Shown here: positions 1 through 5,456 of the stretch, in pieces | Position numbering within the stretch: position 1 is the first letter of the stretch | Layout of the letters: every line of letters starts with the position of its first letter | Source of the DNA: Candidatus Peregrinibacteria bacterium | Lineage (GTDB): Bacteria; Patescibacteriota; Gracilibacteria; UBA1369; PNNO01 | NCBI GenBank assembly: GCA_030595015.1 | Contig: JAUVDZ010000061.1 | Coordinates: forward strand, 1 to 7,159 | Length of the DNA stretch: 7,159 nt | Direction: 5' to 3' | Translations under genes and position numbers: made by a program | Notes under the pieces: generated by a model | The model's database searches: none | Seen by the model: the letters and a program-made list of their open reading frames with translations, nothing else | What the model was told of the DNA's origin: nothing

Positions 1-2551
1 GATATTGATTAACAAAACCAAGTTAGATTATTTCCAGATTCCGCTTAATTATGTAATAGCTGCGATACGAAAAGAGAATGTGAACATATCGGCAGGACAT
101 TTAGAGATTGATGAAGCTGAATATCTTTTACGTACTAAAGGTGAATTTGAATCAATTGACGAGATAAGAAATATTCCAATAAAGCAGGTTGATACTGAAA
201 GAGTTATCTTTTTGAGTGATATTGCTGAAGTTAAGGATACTCATGAAGAAATAAGGGGAATAACAAAAACAAATGGGATTAATAGCGTCATGTTTGCCAT
301 CAATAAAGAATCTGACGCAAATATGGTAGATGTTAGTGAAAATATTAGAAAATCAATACCGAAGCTTGAAGAAAAACTTCCCAAAGATTTGAAATTACAT
401 TTAGTGATGGATCAAAGCGAGTTAATCACTAATTATTTTAATAATGCTTCAAGTAGTGCGATTCTTGGGGTAATTCTAGCGGGGCTTATGGTGCTGTTAT
501 TTCTGAAAAACTGGCGCCCAACAATTACAATTTTCCTTACAATACCGCTTTCAATTTTAGCTTCATTTATTGGAATGGTAAGCCTTGGTTATACCTTTAA
601 TATGATGACACTTGGCGGTCTTACTCTGGGTGTCGGGATGCTTGTTGATAATGCTGTTGTTGTTATTGAGAATATATTCAGGCGTATGGAAGAAAAAGGA
701 GAGAATCGTTTTGTTGCTGCTTCTAAGGGTACAACACAAGTAATTCATGCTATTACAGCTTCTACTCTCACTACTGTGATTGTATTTATTCCTTTGGCGC
801 TTGCAGGTGGAATTGCTAGCAAACTTGCACAACCTTTAACTTTTACTATAGCAGTAGCTCTTCTGGCTTCACTTATTATGGCAGTTACGTTTGTTCCTAT
901 GATGGCGTCAAAATTATTTAAAATTTCAAATAAAAAGTTAATGAAAGCAGAAAAAGAAGGAAGAATAATGAACTTACTTAAAAAAGTTTATAAAGGTGTG
1001 TTACGGTCAGTTCTACGTTTCAAATTTATATCACTTGCAATAATTTTATGTATATTTATTGGAAGTCTGTTTCTTATTCCTGTTATTGGTTCTGAGTTTA
1101 TGCCAAAAATGGATCAATCCATGATGCTTGTACAGATTGAACTTCCTCCAGGGAGTCCTTTAAGTGAAACTGAAAAGATTACTAATCAGGTGTCTGATAT
1201 TTTAGTTAAAGGGGATGATGTTGAAAGTATTAGTACGATGATTGGGATAGCAGGATCAAACACTACTATTGCAATGACAGGTGATACAAAGGGTGTTAAT
1301 ACTTCCACAATATACGTTAAATTAGTTCCACATGATGAACGTGATGAAAGTTCATATCAATTAGCAGATCGAGTTAGAGAAGAATTTTCAACCATCCAGG
1401 GTGGAGTTGTGAAATTTCAAGACATGGGGTCGATATTGCTGGGTGGAGGTGAAAATGATATTGAAATTGAAGTTTATGGTAAAGATTTGGAAACTCTAGA
1501 AGAAATCACAAGTGATATTAAAGATATTATTGCAACGATTGACGGAGTTAAAGAAGCGGATACATCTTTTAGGAGTGGAATTCAGAAGTTTGAAGTGAAA
1601 ATTAACCGAAGTTATGCCGCTCATTTTGGCGTTTCAGTTAATGATATAGGCGAAACGATAAAAACAGCTTTTCTTGGTAGGGTTGTTTCAAGATTTAGAG
1701 AAAAAGGTGATGAAACAAATATTCGTTTAACATTTAGGGATCAAGATACTATTAGTATAGATGACGTGAAACAATTACAGCTTTTTACGCCACAGGGAGC
1801 GCAAATCAACCTTTCTCAGGTAACTGATATTAAATTGGCAAGTAGTCCTGCAAAGATATTTCGTGAAAAACAATCACGCAAAGGAACAATTACTGCTAAA
1901 GTTTCAGGAAGAGATTTAGGAACTGTTATGAAAGAAGTTGAAGAAAAATTGTCATCATACGAGTTACCTCAAGGATATTCGATCGAGTACGGAGGAGCAT
2001 ACGAGAGCATGGTGGATACATTTAAGGATTTGTTACTGGCATTGGTTATTTCAGTTCTGCTTTTATATATGGTTATGGCTGCTCAATTTGAATCTTTTGT
2101 TCATCCATTAACAATTATTTTTACTGTTCCTCTTGGTATTATAGGTGTGCTTCTCGCCTTGTTTGTTACAAATAACACACTTTCTTTACCTGCCTTTATG
2201 GGGCTAATTATTCTTGGAGGGATAGTGGTTAATAACGCTATTGTGTTTGTTGATTTTGTGAAATACCTTCGAAGTAAAGGGATGGAGAAGATTGATGCGT
2301 TACTTCAGGCAGGAGATACCAGATTGCGACCTATCTTGATAACAACACTTACAACAATCTTTGGAATGTTGCCAATGGCTATTGCTACGGGAGAAGGATC
2401 AGAAATGCAACAGCCAATGGCAATTGCTGTAATGGGTGGTTTGATTGTAGGAACACTTCTCACATTGATTGTTGTTCCTATTCTTTATGTTATCTTTGAT
2501 GGAATGGCTGAAGGATTTAAATCTAAAGTGAATAATGTTTTACATAATTAA
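1..2551 (+). CDS. RND (HAE1/AcrB-type) efflux transporter permease, 5'-truncated by window edge
   Basis: Inner-membrane proton-driven exporter subunit of the AcrB/SwrC type, normally about 1,020 residues. About 850 are present, and the frame stays open to the left edge. TM1 and the first part of the porter domain are missing: residue 1 (counting from codon 5-7) matches about AcrB residue 185. The order is the rest of the first porter domain and docking loop (about 1-148), TM2-TM6 (about 150-305), an amphipathic linker, TM7 (about 342-362), the second porter half (about 363-668), and TM8-TM12 (about 670-840). The proton-relay region reads VDNA at 213-217, keeping the first Asp of AcrB's D407-D408. 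The TM10 site reads VNNA at 742-745, with Asn where AcrB has Lys940. Many HAE1 proteins outside Proteobacteria show this pattern. The membrane-fusion partner, if any, would lie upstream. The substrate cannot be told. Family assignment is secure. Confidence 0.95.
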   Translation, partial: ILINKTKLDYFQIPLNYVIAAIRKENVNISAGHLEIDEAEYLLRTKGEFESIDEIRNIPIKQVDTERVIFLSDIAEVKDTHEEIRGITKTNGINSVMFAINKESDANMVDVSENIRKSIPKLEEKLPKDLKLHLVMDQSELITNYFNNASSSAILGVILAGLMVLLFLKNWRPTITIFLTIPLSILASFIGMVSLGYTFNMMTLGGLTLGVGMLVDNAVVVIENIFRRMEEKGENRFVAASKGTTQVIHAITASTLTTVIVFIPLALAGGIASKLAQPLTFTIAVALLASLIMAVTFVPMMASKLFKISNKKLMKAEKEGRIMNLLKKVYKGVLRSVLRFKFISLAIILCIFIGSLFLIPVIGSEFMPKMDQSMMLVQIELPPGSPLSETEKITNQVSDILVKGDDVESISTMIGIAGSNTTIAMTGDTKGVNTSTIYVKLVPHDERDESSYQLADRVREEFSTIQGGVVKFQDMGSILLGGGENDIEIEVYGKDLETLEEITSDIKDIIATIDGVKEADTSFRSGIQKFEVKINRSYAAHFGVSVNDIGETIKTAFLGRVVSRFREKGDETNIRLTFRDQDTISIDDVKQLQLFTPQGAQINLSQVTDIKLASSPAKIFREKQSRKGTITAKVSGRDLGTVMKEVEEKLSSYELPQGYSIEYGGAYESMVDTFKDLLLALVISVLLLYMVMAAQFESFVHPLTIIFTVPLGIIGVLLALFVTNNTLSLPAFMGLIILGGIVVNNAIVFVDFVKYLRSKGMEKIDALLQAGDTRLRPILITTLTTIFGMLPMAIATGEGSEMQQPMAIAVMGGLIVGTLLTLIVVPILYVIFDGMAEGFKSKVNNVLHN

Positions 2552-2569
2552 TTTCAGATACTCTTCTTG

Positions 2570-2610
2570 AGGTGAAAAGCCCCAAAACTACTGAAAAAAG
2601 TTCGAACATC
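2570..2610 (+). repeat. Dispersed repeat A, copy 1
   Basis: A 41-bp stretch 19 bp after the RND stop recurs in the same orientation at 4442-4482 with 35 of 41 identical positions. The first 20 bases (aggtgaaaagccccaaaact) are exact. No reading frame is shared, so it behaves as DNA or RNA rather than protein. The stem-like pattern (ggtgaaaagcccc, then aagttc-aac-tc) resembles domain I of bacterial group II introns. That is a resemblance only. Confidence 0.8.
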
Positions 2611-2666
2611 GTTGCTAGATCTTGCTGTGAAGAAGGAGCTTGCGACTGATTGAACAGGAAGAGCCC

Positions 2667-2695
2667 GTACGACGAAGTGTGCAGGTGGAGCACCA
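2667..2695 (+). repeat. Repeat B, copy 1 (left of fic)
   Basis: A 29-bp sequence that recurs in direct orientation at 3730-3758, immediately after the fic stop codon, with 26 of 29 identical positions. It includes an exact 17-bp core, aagtgtgcaggtggagc, at 2675-2691 and 3738-3754. The two copies flank the fic gene and its promoter, 1,063 bp apart, like the ends of a cassette or the footprint of a recombination event. Confidence 0.8.
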
Positions 2696-2696
2696 C

Positions 2697-2730
2697 AAGA
2701 CTTATTGCCTTAGATAAGTTTTTCTTGTTT
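2697..2730 (+). terminator. Weak intrinsic-terminator-like hairpin upstream of fic
   Basis: The left arm at 2697-2705 pairs with 2714-2722 (9 pairs, one G-U) around an 8-base loop. The stem runs into a T-rich stretch, tttttcttgttt. The stem is AT-rich and therefore weak. It could end transcription arriving from the RND gene or from the noncoding repeat region before the fic promoter. Confidence 0.35.
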
Positions 2731-2750
2731 TACTGGTGACTGGAATTGCG

Positions 2751-2795
2751 AAACTTTATAAAGAGTACTGATTTTGACAAACTTTATAAAGTTTG
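2751..2795 (+). promoter_or_regulatory. Probable fic operator: palindrome plus upstream half copy
   Basis: Positions 2778-2795 (caaactttataaagtttg) are a perfect 18-bp palindrome between the -35 and -10 of the fic promoter. Its core, aaactttataaag, is repeated exactly at 2751-2763, 28 bp upstream. The downstream product begins with a helix-turn-helix, so the simplest reading is autorepression by the HTH-Fic protein. The sequence symmetry is seen directly; the bound protein is inferred. Confidence 0.65.
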
Positions 2796-2802
2796 CTAAA
2801 AT
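2774..2802 (+). promoter_or_regulatory. Sigma-70-type promoter of fic, predicted leaderless start
   Basis: TTGACA at 2774-2779 is followed by a 17-bp spacer and TAAAAT at 2797-2802. The expected transcription start, 6-8 bases after the -10, falls at about 2808-2810. That is on the ATG at 2809, so the mRNA would have no leader, in agreement with the absence of any Shine-Dalgarno. Confidence 0.75.
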
Positions 2803-2808
2803 GAGTAT

Positions 2809-3729
2809 ATGAATATTTCTCAGAAATTAAAAATTATACAAACACTATCAAAGTTAACTCAAACAGGGTTGGCTAATAAGTTAAATGTATCTTTCCCAAC
2901 GTTAAATAGCTGGATTAATGAAAGGTCTTTACCTCATCCTAATAAGGAGAAAACCATAGATGCTCTTTATTACAACTACACAGGGCAGAAAGTGATTCCA
3001 ATAAATAATCTAGAAGCAAAGAAAGATATCATAATTCGTAAAAGTAAGAAAATTGGAAATATTTTAAAAAGAATTACAGGTAGATCTGATATTTTTGATC
3101 AATTTGTTCTTTCATTAACTTATAATACGAATAGCATCGAAGGTTCTACTTTGACCGAGAATGACACAGCAGCTATTATTTTTCAAAATGCTACTTTGAA
3201 AAATAAAGAATTGATTGAACATTTAGAAGCAAAAAATCATCAATCAGCATTAGAGTATCTTTTTAAAGTTGTAAAGCCTGGATTTAAGATTAAAAAAGAA
3301 TTTATTTTGGAATTACATCATATTTTAATGAACAGTATAAGATCCGATGCAGGCAGTTATAGGAATCGTGGAGTTAGGATAGTGGGTGCGAATGTGCCTA
3401 CAGCCAATTATTTTAAACTCCCTGTATTGATGCAGAATATTATTAGTGAGATTAACAAAAATCCAAAAGATTCAATTGCTCATATCTCAATGATTCATGC
3501 CAAATTTGAGCAAATCCACCCTTTCTCTGATGGTAATGGTAGAATTGGCAGGCTAATCATGATTGCCATGTTACTTAAAAATAATTTACCACCAGCGATT
3601 ATCAAGCAAGAACAAAAGAGATTTTATTATAAATACTTACAAAAAGCTCAACAGAAAGAGGATTATAGTCTACTTGTGGATTTTATTTGCGATTCTATAT
3701 TAAATAGTTTTGAAATATTGGATGATTAA
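2809..3729 (+). CDS. Fic-domain protein with N-terminal helix-turn-helix (probable AMP-transferase, toxin-like)
   Basis: Fic enzymes move AMP (or a related group) from a nucleotide to a hydroxyl of a target protein. Here a short XRE-like helix-turn-helix (about residues 5-43, ending in an LNSWINERSLP segment) precedes a Fic core. The catalytic loop is complete: HPFSDGNGR at 237-245, followed by R248, with catalytic H237, metal-binding D241 and phosphate-binding N243/R245. The substrate flap is around 189-208. The inhibitory helix motif (S/T)xxxE(G/N) lies before the core as T107-E111-G112, making it a class II Fic that probably keeps itself off until E111 moves. At 306 residues it looks intact. 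The start at 2809 fits the promoter. It is flanked by direct repeats B and converges on the nucleotidyltransferase unit. The protein target is unknown. A stand-alone transcription regulator with AMPylation-controlled binding is the main alternative to a toxin. Confidence 0.93.
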   Translation: MNISQKLKIIQTLSKLTQTGLANKLNVSFPTLNSWINERSLPHPNKEKTIDALYYNYTGQKVIPINNLEAKKDIIIRKSKKIGNILKRITGRSDIFDQFVLSLTYNTNSIEGSTLTENDTAAIIFQNATLKNKELIEHLEAKNHQSALEYLFKVVKPGFKIKKEFILELHHILMNSIRSDAGSYRNRGVRIVGANVPTANYFKLPVLMQNIISEINKNPKDSIAHISMIHAKFEQIHPFSDGNGRIGRLIMIAMLLKNNLPPAIIKQEQKRFYYKYLQKAQQKEDYSLLVDFICDSILNSFEILDD

Positions 3730-3758
3730 GTATGACAAAGTGTGCAGGTGGAGCTCCA
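3730..3758 (+). repeat. Repeat B, copy 2 (right of fic)
   Basis: This copy begins at the first base after the fic stop codon and fills most of the 40-bp gap between the convergent fic and 45-residue genes. It matches 2667-2695 at 26 of 29 positions. The match stops abruptly at both ends, so it is not part of a longer duplication of fic flanks. Confidence 0.8.
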
Positions 3759-3769
3759 ATTATATGTTC

Positions 3770-3907
3770 CTACGAAGCTTTTTTACTCAAAATAACTTTT
3801 TTAGCTTTCCCAAAAACCAATGCAGAGTATAGCCATTTGAGTTTATTTTCTGGTTTGCTGTACTTATCCCTCTTTAATTTTTCTATATCAACATTTGATT
3901 TCTTCAT
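3770..3907 (-). CDS. 45-residue protein translationally coupled to the nucleotidyltransferase
   Basis: A small basic protein of 45 residues, rich in Lys (MKKSNVDIEK start, KLKWLYSALVFGKAKK centre). Its ATG overlaps the upstream TGA stop as ATGA (3907-3904), the usual sign of translational coupling, and this decides the start. No Shine-Dalgarno is seen apart from the coupling. The KLKWLxxA segment predicts one amphipathic helix. I do not recognise a family with confidence. Short proteins with a similar K/R-LxWLxxA helix are found beside stand-alone nucleotidyltransferases, so a partner or antitoxin role is plausible but inferred. It ends 40 bp from the convergent fic stop. Confidence 0.65.
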   Translation of the reverse strand: MKKSNVDIEKLKRDKYSKPENKLKWLYSALVFGKAKKVILSKKAS

Positions 3908-4392
3908 AATTCTTTGAGTTTTAGTAGTGCTTCTATATCTAACATATCTTTAGCTCTTTTTGCTGACTTTTTCATTTTAATTAAATCATCAATACTCACA
4001 ACAGGTAATTCCATGTCCCAAACTTTAATAATAGTTTTTCCTTTATCATAATCCTTAAAATCAATAGATTGCTCAACTATTACATCAATATCAAGTTGAG
4101 GTTGAGAATTTGAAATATATGTATAGGCTTTAAGTCCTTTTTTCTTAATGAACTCATTAAGTTTTGCTTTATTGCCAAGTTCTTTAATGTTCACTGGTAT
4201 TCTTTCAACATAATCCAGGCCATGCATTAATTTATCCATTTTTGATAAGTTTGATGGATTTAATGCGAGTAAAATATCAACATCGCCTGTAAAACGAGTG
4301 TATCCATAAAGGTTAACAGCGACTCCACCCACAATCAGATAATTAATTTTGGCTTTCTCTAGTTCTTTAAATATCTTTTTATATAAATTCAT
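3904..4392 (-). CDS. Nucleotidyltransferase, AbiEii/DUF6036-like
   Basis: A minimal DNA-polymerase-beta-type nucleotidyltransferase of 162 residues. It has the GGVAV motif at 22-26 (the usual G-G/S nucleotide loop), then the metal-binding pair in GDVDILL (D37, D39), and a third acidic strand LDIDVIV (D101/D103). The C-terminal helix carries IDDLIKMK and then RAKDMLDIEAL (about 146-156), the R-KD--D signature seen in AbiEii and related proteins. Such enzymes add nucleotides to tRNA or other acceptors and often act as toxins of type IV systems (AbiE, MenAT). It has no AbiEi-type antitoxin next to it. Instead a 45-residue gene overlaps its stop. The start at 4392 has no Shine-Dalgarno. Family assignment is good; substrate and toxicity are unknown, and a housekeeping or resistance-type nucleotidyltransferase cannot be excluded. 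Confidence 0.87.
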   Translation of the reverse strand: MNLYKKIFKELEKAKINYLIVGGVAVNLYGYTRFTGDVDILLALNPSNLSKMDKLMHGLDYVERIPVNIKELGNKAKLNEFIKKKGLKAYTYISNSQPQLDIDVIVEQSIDFKDYDKGKTIIKVWDMELPVVSIDDLIKMKKSAKRAKDMLDIEALLKLKEL

Positions 4393-4441
4393 AGTTTAAA
4401 TTAGACTTAATTGTATTTTAACATATTCATTTTATGTTTCC

Positions 4442-4482
4442 AGGTGAAAAGCCCCAAAACTCCTCCAAGAAGTTCTAACGTC
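4442..4482 (+). repeat. Dispersed repeat A, copy 2
   Basis: Same orientation as copy 1 at 2570-2610, with 35 of 41 identical positions and an exact 20-base first half. The sequence after the repeat differs from that after copy 1, apart from a vague purine-rich likeness. The two copies bracket fic, the nucleotidyltransferase and its small partner. Confidence 0.8.
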
Positions 4483-4488
4483 CAAAAC

Positions 4489-4512
4489 ATGGCACCCATT
4501 GTGGTGTGCCAT
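4489..4512. repeat. Hairpin following repeat A copy 2
   Basis: atggcac (4489-4495) pairs perfectly with gtgccat (4506-4512), and the stem can be extended inward by two more C-G pairs across a one-base bulge. No T-tract follows on either strand, so it is not a usual terminator. It may be a stem of the structured region that begins with repeat A. Confidence 0.55.
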
Positions 4513-4588
4513 AAGAATGCGTATGAGTGAAACGAATCGGATGATTAAGGATAGCGAAGCGAACGAGAGGTGGTCAATTTTTAAAGCT

Positions 4589-4619
4589 GTATTTCAAAAA
4601 TTCAAAAATTTTGAAATAC
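4589..4619. repeat. AT-rich 11-bp inverted repeat
   Basis: gtatttcaaaa (4589-4599) is the exact reverse complement of ttttgaaatac (4609-4619), leaving a 9-base loop that is itself A/T only apart from one C. No T-run follows outside the stem. The function is unknown; it is in the noncoding region downstream of repeat A copy 2. Confidence 0.6.
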
Positions 4620-4701
4620 ACTACTCTAATTAAAGTCACCTTACACCCTCGAGTGAGCGTAGATCGATCCCCGTTGCCCGCTCCAAGTTGAAGAGAAAAA
4701 C

Positions 4702-4729
4702 GGTTGTTTTGTGTACAGGTAAAGCAACC
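4702..4729 (+). repeat. 9-bp hairpin, better paired on the plus strand
   Basis: ggttgtttt (4702-4710) pairs with aaagcaacc (4721-4729) around a 10-base loop. One pair is T-G on the plus strand and would be an A-C mismatch on the minus strand, so an RNA read from the plus strand folds better. It directly abuts the next hairpin. Confidence 0.5.
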
Positions 4730-4758
4730 CTGGAGTCCGACTGTAGTCGAACCCCAGG
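4729..4758 (-). terminator. Strong 13-bp hairpin downstream of the small membrane protein gene
   Basis: Read on the minus strand, the 30 bases fold into a 13-pair stem with a TACA loop. Two pairs are G-U there and would be A-C mismatches on the plus strand, so the stem appears to serve a minus-strand transcript. It begins 12 bases beyond the stop codon at 4771. The sequence after it (gttgcttt) is only weakly T-rich, so intrinsic termination is probable rather than certain; protection of the mRNA 3' end is the alternative. Confidence 0.5.
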
Positions 4759-4762
4759 TGAT

Positions 4763-4772
4763 GCTGCTCTTT
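4763..4772. repeat. Inverted repeat, left arm (pairs with 5204-5213)
   Basis: gctgctcttt here is the exact reverse complement of aaagagcagc at 5204-5213. The two arms enclose the small membrane protein gene: this arm overlaps its stop codon, and the other sits in its promoter spacer. They could be ends of a small inserted unit. At 10 bp, chance is not excluded. Confidence 0.4.
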
Positions 4773-5172
4773 AGTCTATATTATAGGCAGACCTCGTTTT
4801 GTTGTATTCCAGTTTCAGGAAGCTATGCCATGCGGCAAAGATGACAGGAGCTATAATAGCTCCAAGCAACAAACCCTTACAAACATTTATCATCATCATG
4901 GGATCATGATTTTTGATTGGTAAAAGGTAGAATGCAGCAGCTTGAGAAAGAGGAAAGATGCCAGCAAGGCACATAGCTATTGGACCTGCTATGGCATCTT
5001 TTGTTATACCTCTCATCAAGCCAGCAAATCCAAGGAAAACTCCCAGGAAAGTTAATGCCCACCACCAGGGGATTGCGCTATAATAGTTAGTTACCAAGTA
5101 ACCAACTATAAGAGCTTCCCCTAGCACGAGCCATACGAGACCAATCCAGAAACGTCGTTTCAATTCCTTCAT
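4771..5172 (-). CDS. Small four-helix membrane protein of unknown function
   Basis: A 133-residue hydrophobic protein with four predicted membrane helices (about 8-27, 36-54, 61-85, 94-117). The basic N-terminus (KELKRR) suggests a cytoplasmic start. I do not recognise the family. The start at 5172 is chosen over an in-frame ATG at 5205 for two reasons. GGAGGA lies 5 bases before it, and a promoter-like pair (-10 TATAAA at 5200-5195) would start transcription downstream of 5205. The codons are visibly richer in G+C than those of the neighbours (CCC, GGC, CTG, CTC and GCC are common). It is also the only gene here with a good Shine-Dalgarno, so it was probably acquired from elsewhere. A 10-bp inverted repeat brackets it, and a strong hairpin follows its stop. 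Confidence 0.75.
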   Translation of the reverse strand: MKELKRRFWIGLVWLVLGEALIVGYLVTNYYSAIPWWWALTFLGVFLGFAGLMRGITKDAIAGPIAMCLAGIFPLSQAAAFYLLPIKNHDPMMMINVCKGLLLGAIIAPVIFAAWHSFLKLEYNKTRSAYNID

Positions 5173-5177
5173 TCCTG

Positions 5178-5183
5178 TCCTCC
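5178..5183 (-). promoter_or_regulatory. Strong ribosome binding site that decides the start of the small membrane protein
   Basis: GGAGGA on the minus strand, 5 bases before the ATG at 5172. It is unusual here because none of the other visible starts (2809, 3907, 4392, 6359, 6992) has a comparable site. Confidence 0.8.
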
Positions 5184-5194
5184 GAGGTGTTGGT

Positions 5195-5223
5195 TTTATA
5201 TTCAAAGAGCAGCGATGTCTTAA
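5195..5223 (-). promoter_or_regulatory. Promoter of the small membrane protein gene
   Basis: On the minus strand TTAAGA (5223-5218, 4 of 6 to consensus), a 17-bp spacer and TATAAA (5200-5195). The predicted start near 5188 gives a leader of about 16 bases containing the GGAGGA site. The spacer contains the right arm of the 10-bp inverted repeat. Confidence 0.5.
5204..5213. repeat. Inverted repeat, right arm (pairs with 4763-4772)
   Basis: aaagagcagc, the exact reverse complement of the arm that overlaps the stop codon of the small membrane protein gene. It lies within that gene's promoter spacer, so it could also be an operator half-site. Confidence 0.4.
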
Positions 5224-5287
5224 GGCAGCACCATTCTTTTTGTAAAAAGTGGTCTGTTAAGAACGCATTAATTATAATAGAAATTTA

Positions 5288-5343
5288 AAATATATCAAAT
5301 AGTGAATCTGACATCGTGAAGTGATTAGAATATTGATATATTT
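5288..5343. repeat. AT-rich 11-bp inverted repeat in the intergenic region
   Basis: aaatatatcaa (5288-5298) is the exact reverse complement of ttgatatattt (5333-5343), 34 bases apart. Just outside each arm there is a further matching atagaaa, offset by a few inserted bases on the left. It lies in the 284-bp gap 5173-5456, which otherwise shows no reading frame. Confidence 0.45.
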
Positions 5344-5413
5344 CTATCTAAAGTACAATCAAGCAAATTACTGTTGATGCTTACACATATATTGGTAATG
5401 TGGAAGAACTATT

Positions 5414-5443
5414 GATCGAATCCCTCCTGGGAGGGATTCGATC
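5414..5443 (-). terminator. Perfect 14-bp hairpin downstream of the anchored EF-hand protein gene
   Basis: gatcgaatccctcc (5414-5427) and its exact reverse complement (5430-5443), separated by two bases, form a very stable stem 13 bases beyond the stop codon at 5457. No clear T-tract follows on either strand, so it could terminate transcription in either direction or protect an mRNA end. Its position right after the gene favours a 3'-end role. Confidence 0.5.
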
Positions 5444-5456
5444 CTTTGCCGTAAAT

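Larger units (their letters stand above)
4393..4770. other. 378-bp stretch without a gene, rich in hairpins
   Basis: No credible reading frame is present on either strand. The first 50 bases are AT-rich and should hold the promoter of the nucleotidyltransferase (no clear -35/-10 pair found). From 4442 the sequence is less AT-rich and contains repeat A copy 2, a GC-containing hairpin (4489-4512), a purine-rich part with gcgaagcgaacgag (4553-4566), an AT-rich long hairpin (4589-4619), and two adjacent strong hairpins (4702-4729 and 4729-4758). It looks like a structured RNA or a decayed mobile element. Confidence 0.6.

Noticed and set aside
563..832. Open frame of 89 codons on the minus strand inside the RND gene
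   Set aside because: It is antisense to a strongly conserved transporter region (TM4-TM6) and its translation is a Ser/Asn-rich shadow with no family pattern.
3732..3917. Plus-strand open frame of 61 codons after fic
   Set aside because: It begins inside repeat B and is antisense to the coupled 45-residue gene, whose ATGA overlap is better evidence of coding.
2570..4482. CRISPR array
   Set aside because: The repeats are too few, irregularly spaced, belong to two different families and enclose protein genes.
4729..4758. tRNA gene or group II intron domain V
   Set aside because: The hairpin contains a GTTCGA stretch on the minus strand, but no cloverleaf can be drawn around it, and it lacks the AGC triad, GNRA loop and two-base bulge of domain V.
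5173..5205. N-terminal extension of the small membrane protein to the ATG at 5205
   Set aside because: The strong GGAGGA site serves the ATG at 5172, and the predicted transcription start lies downstream of 5205.
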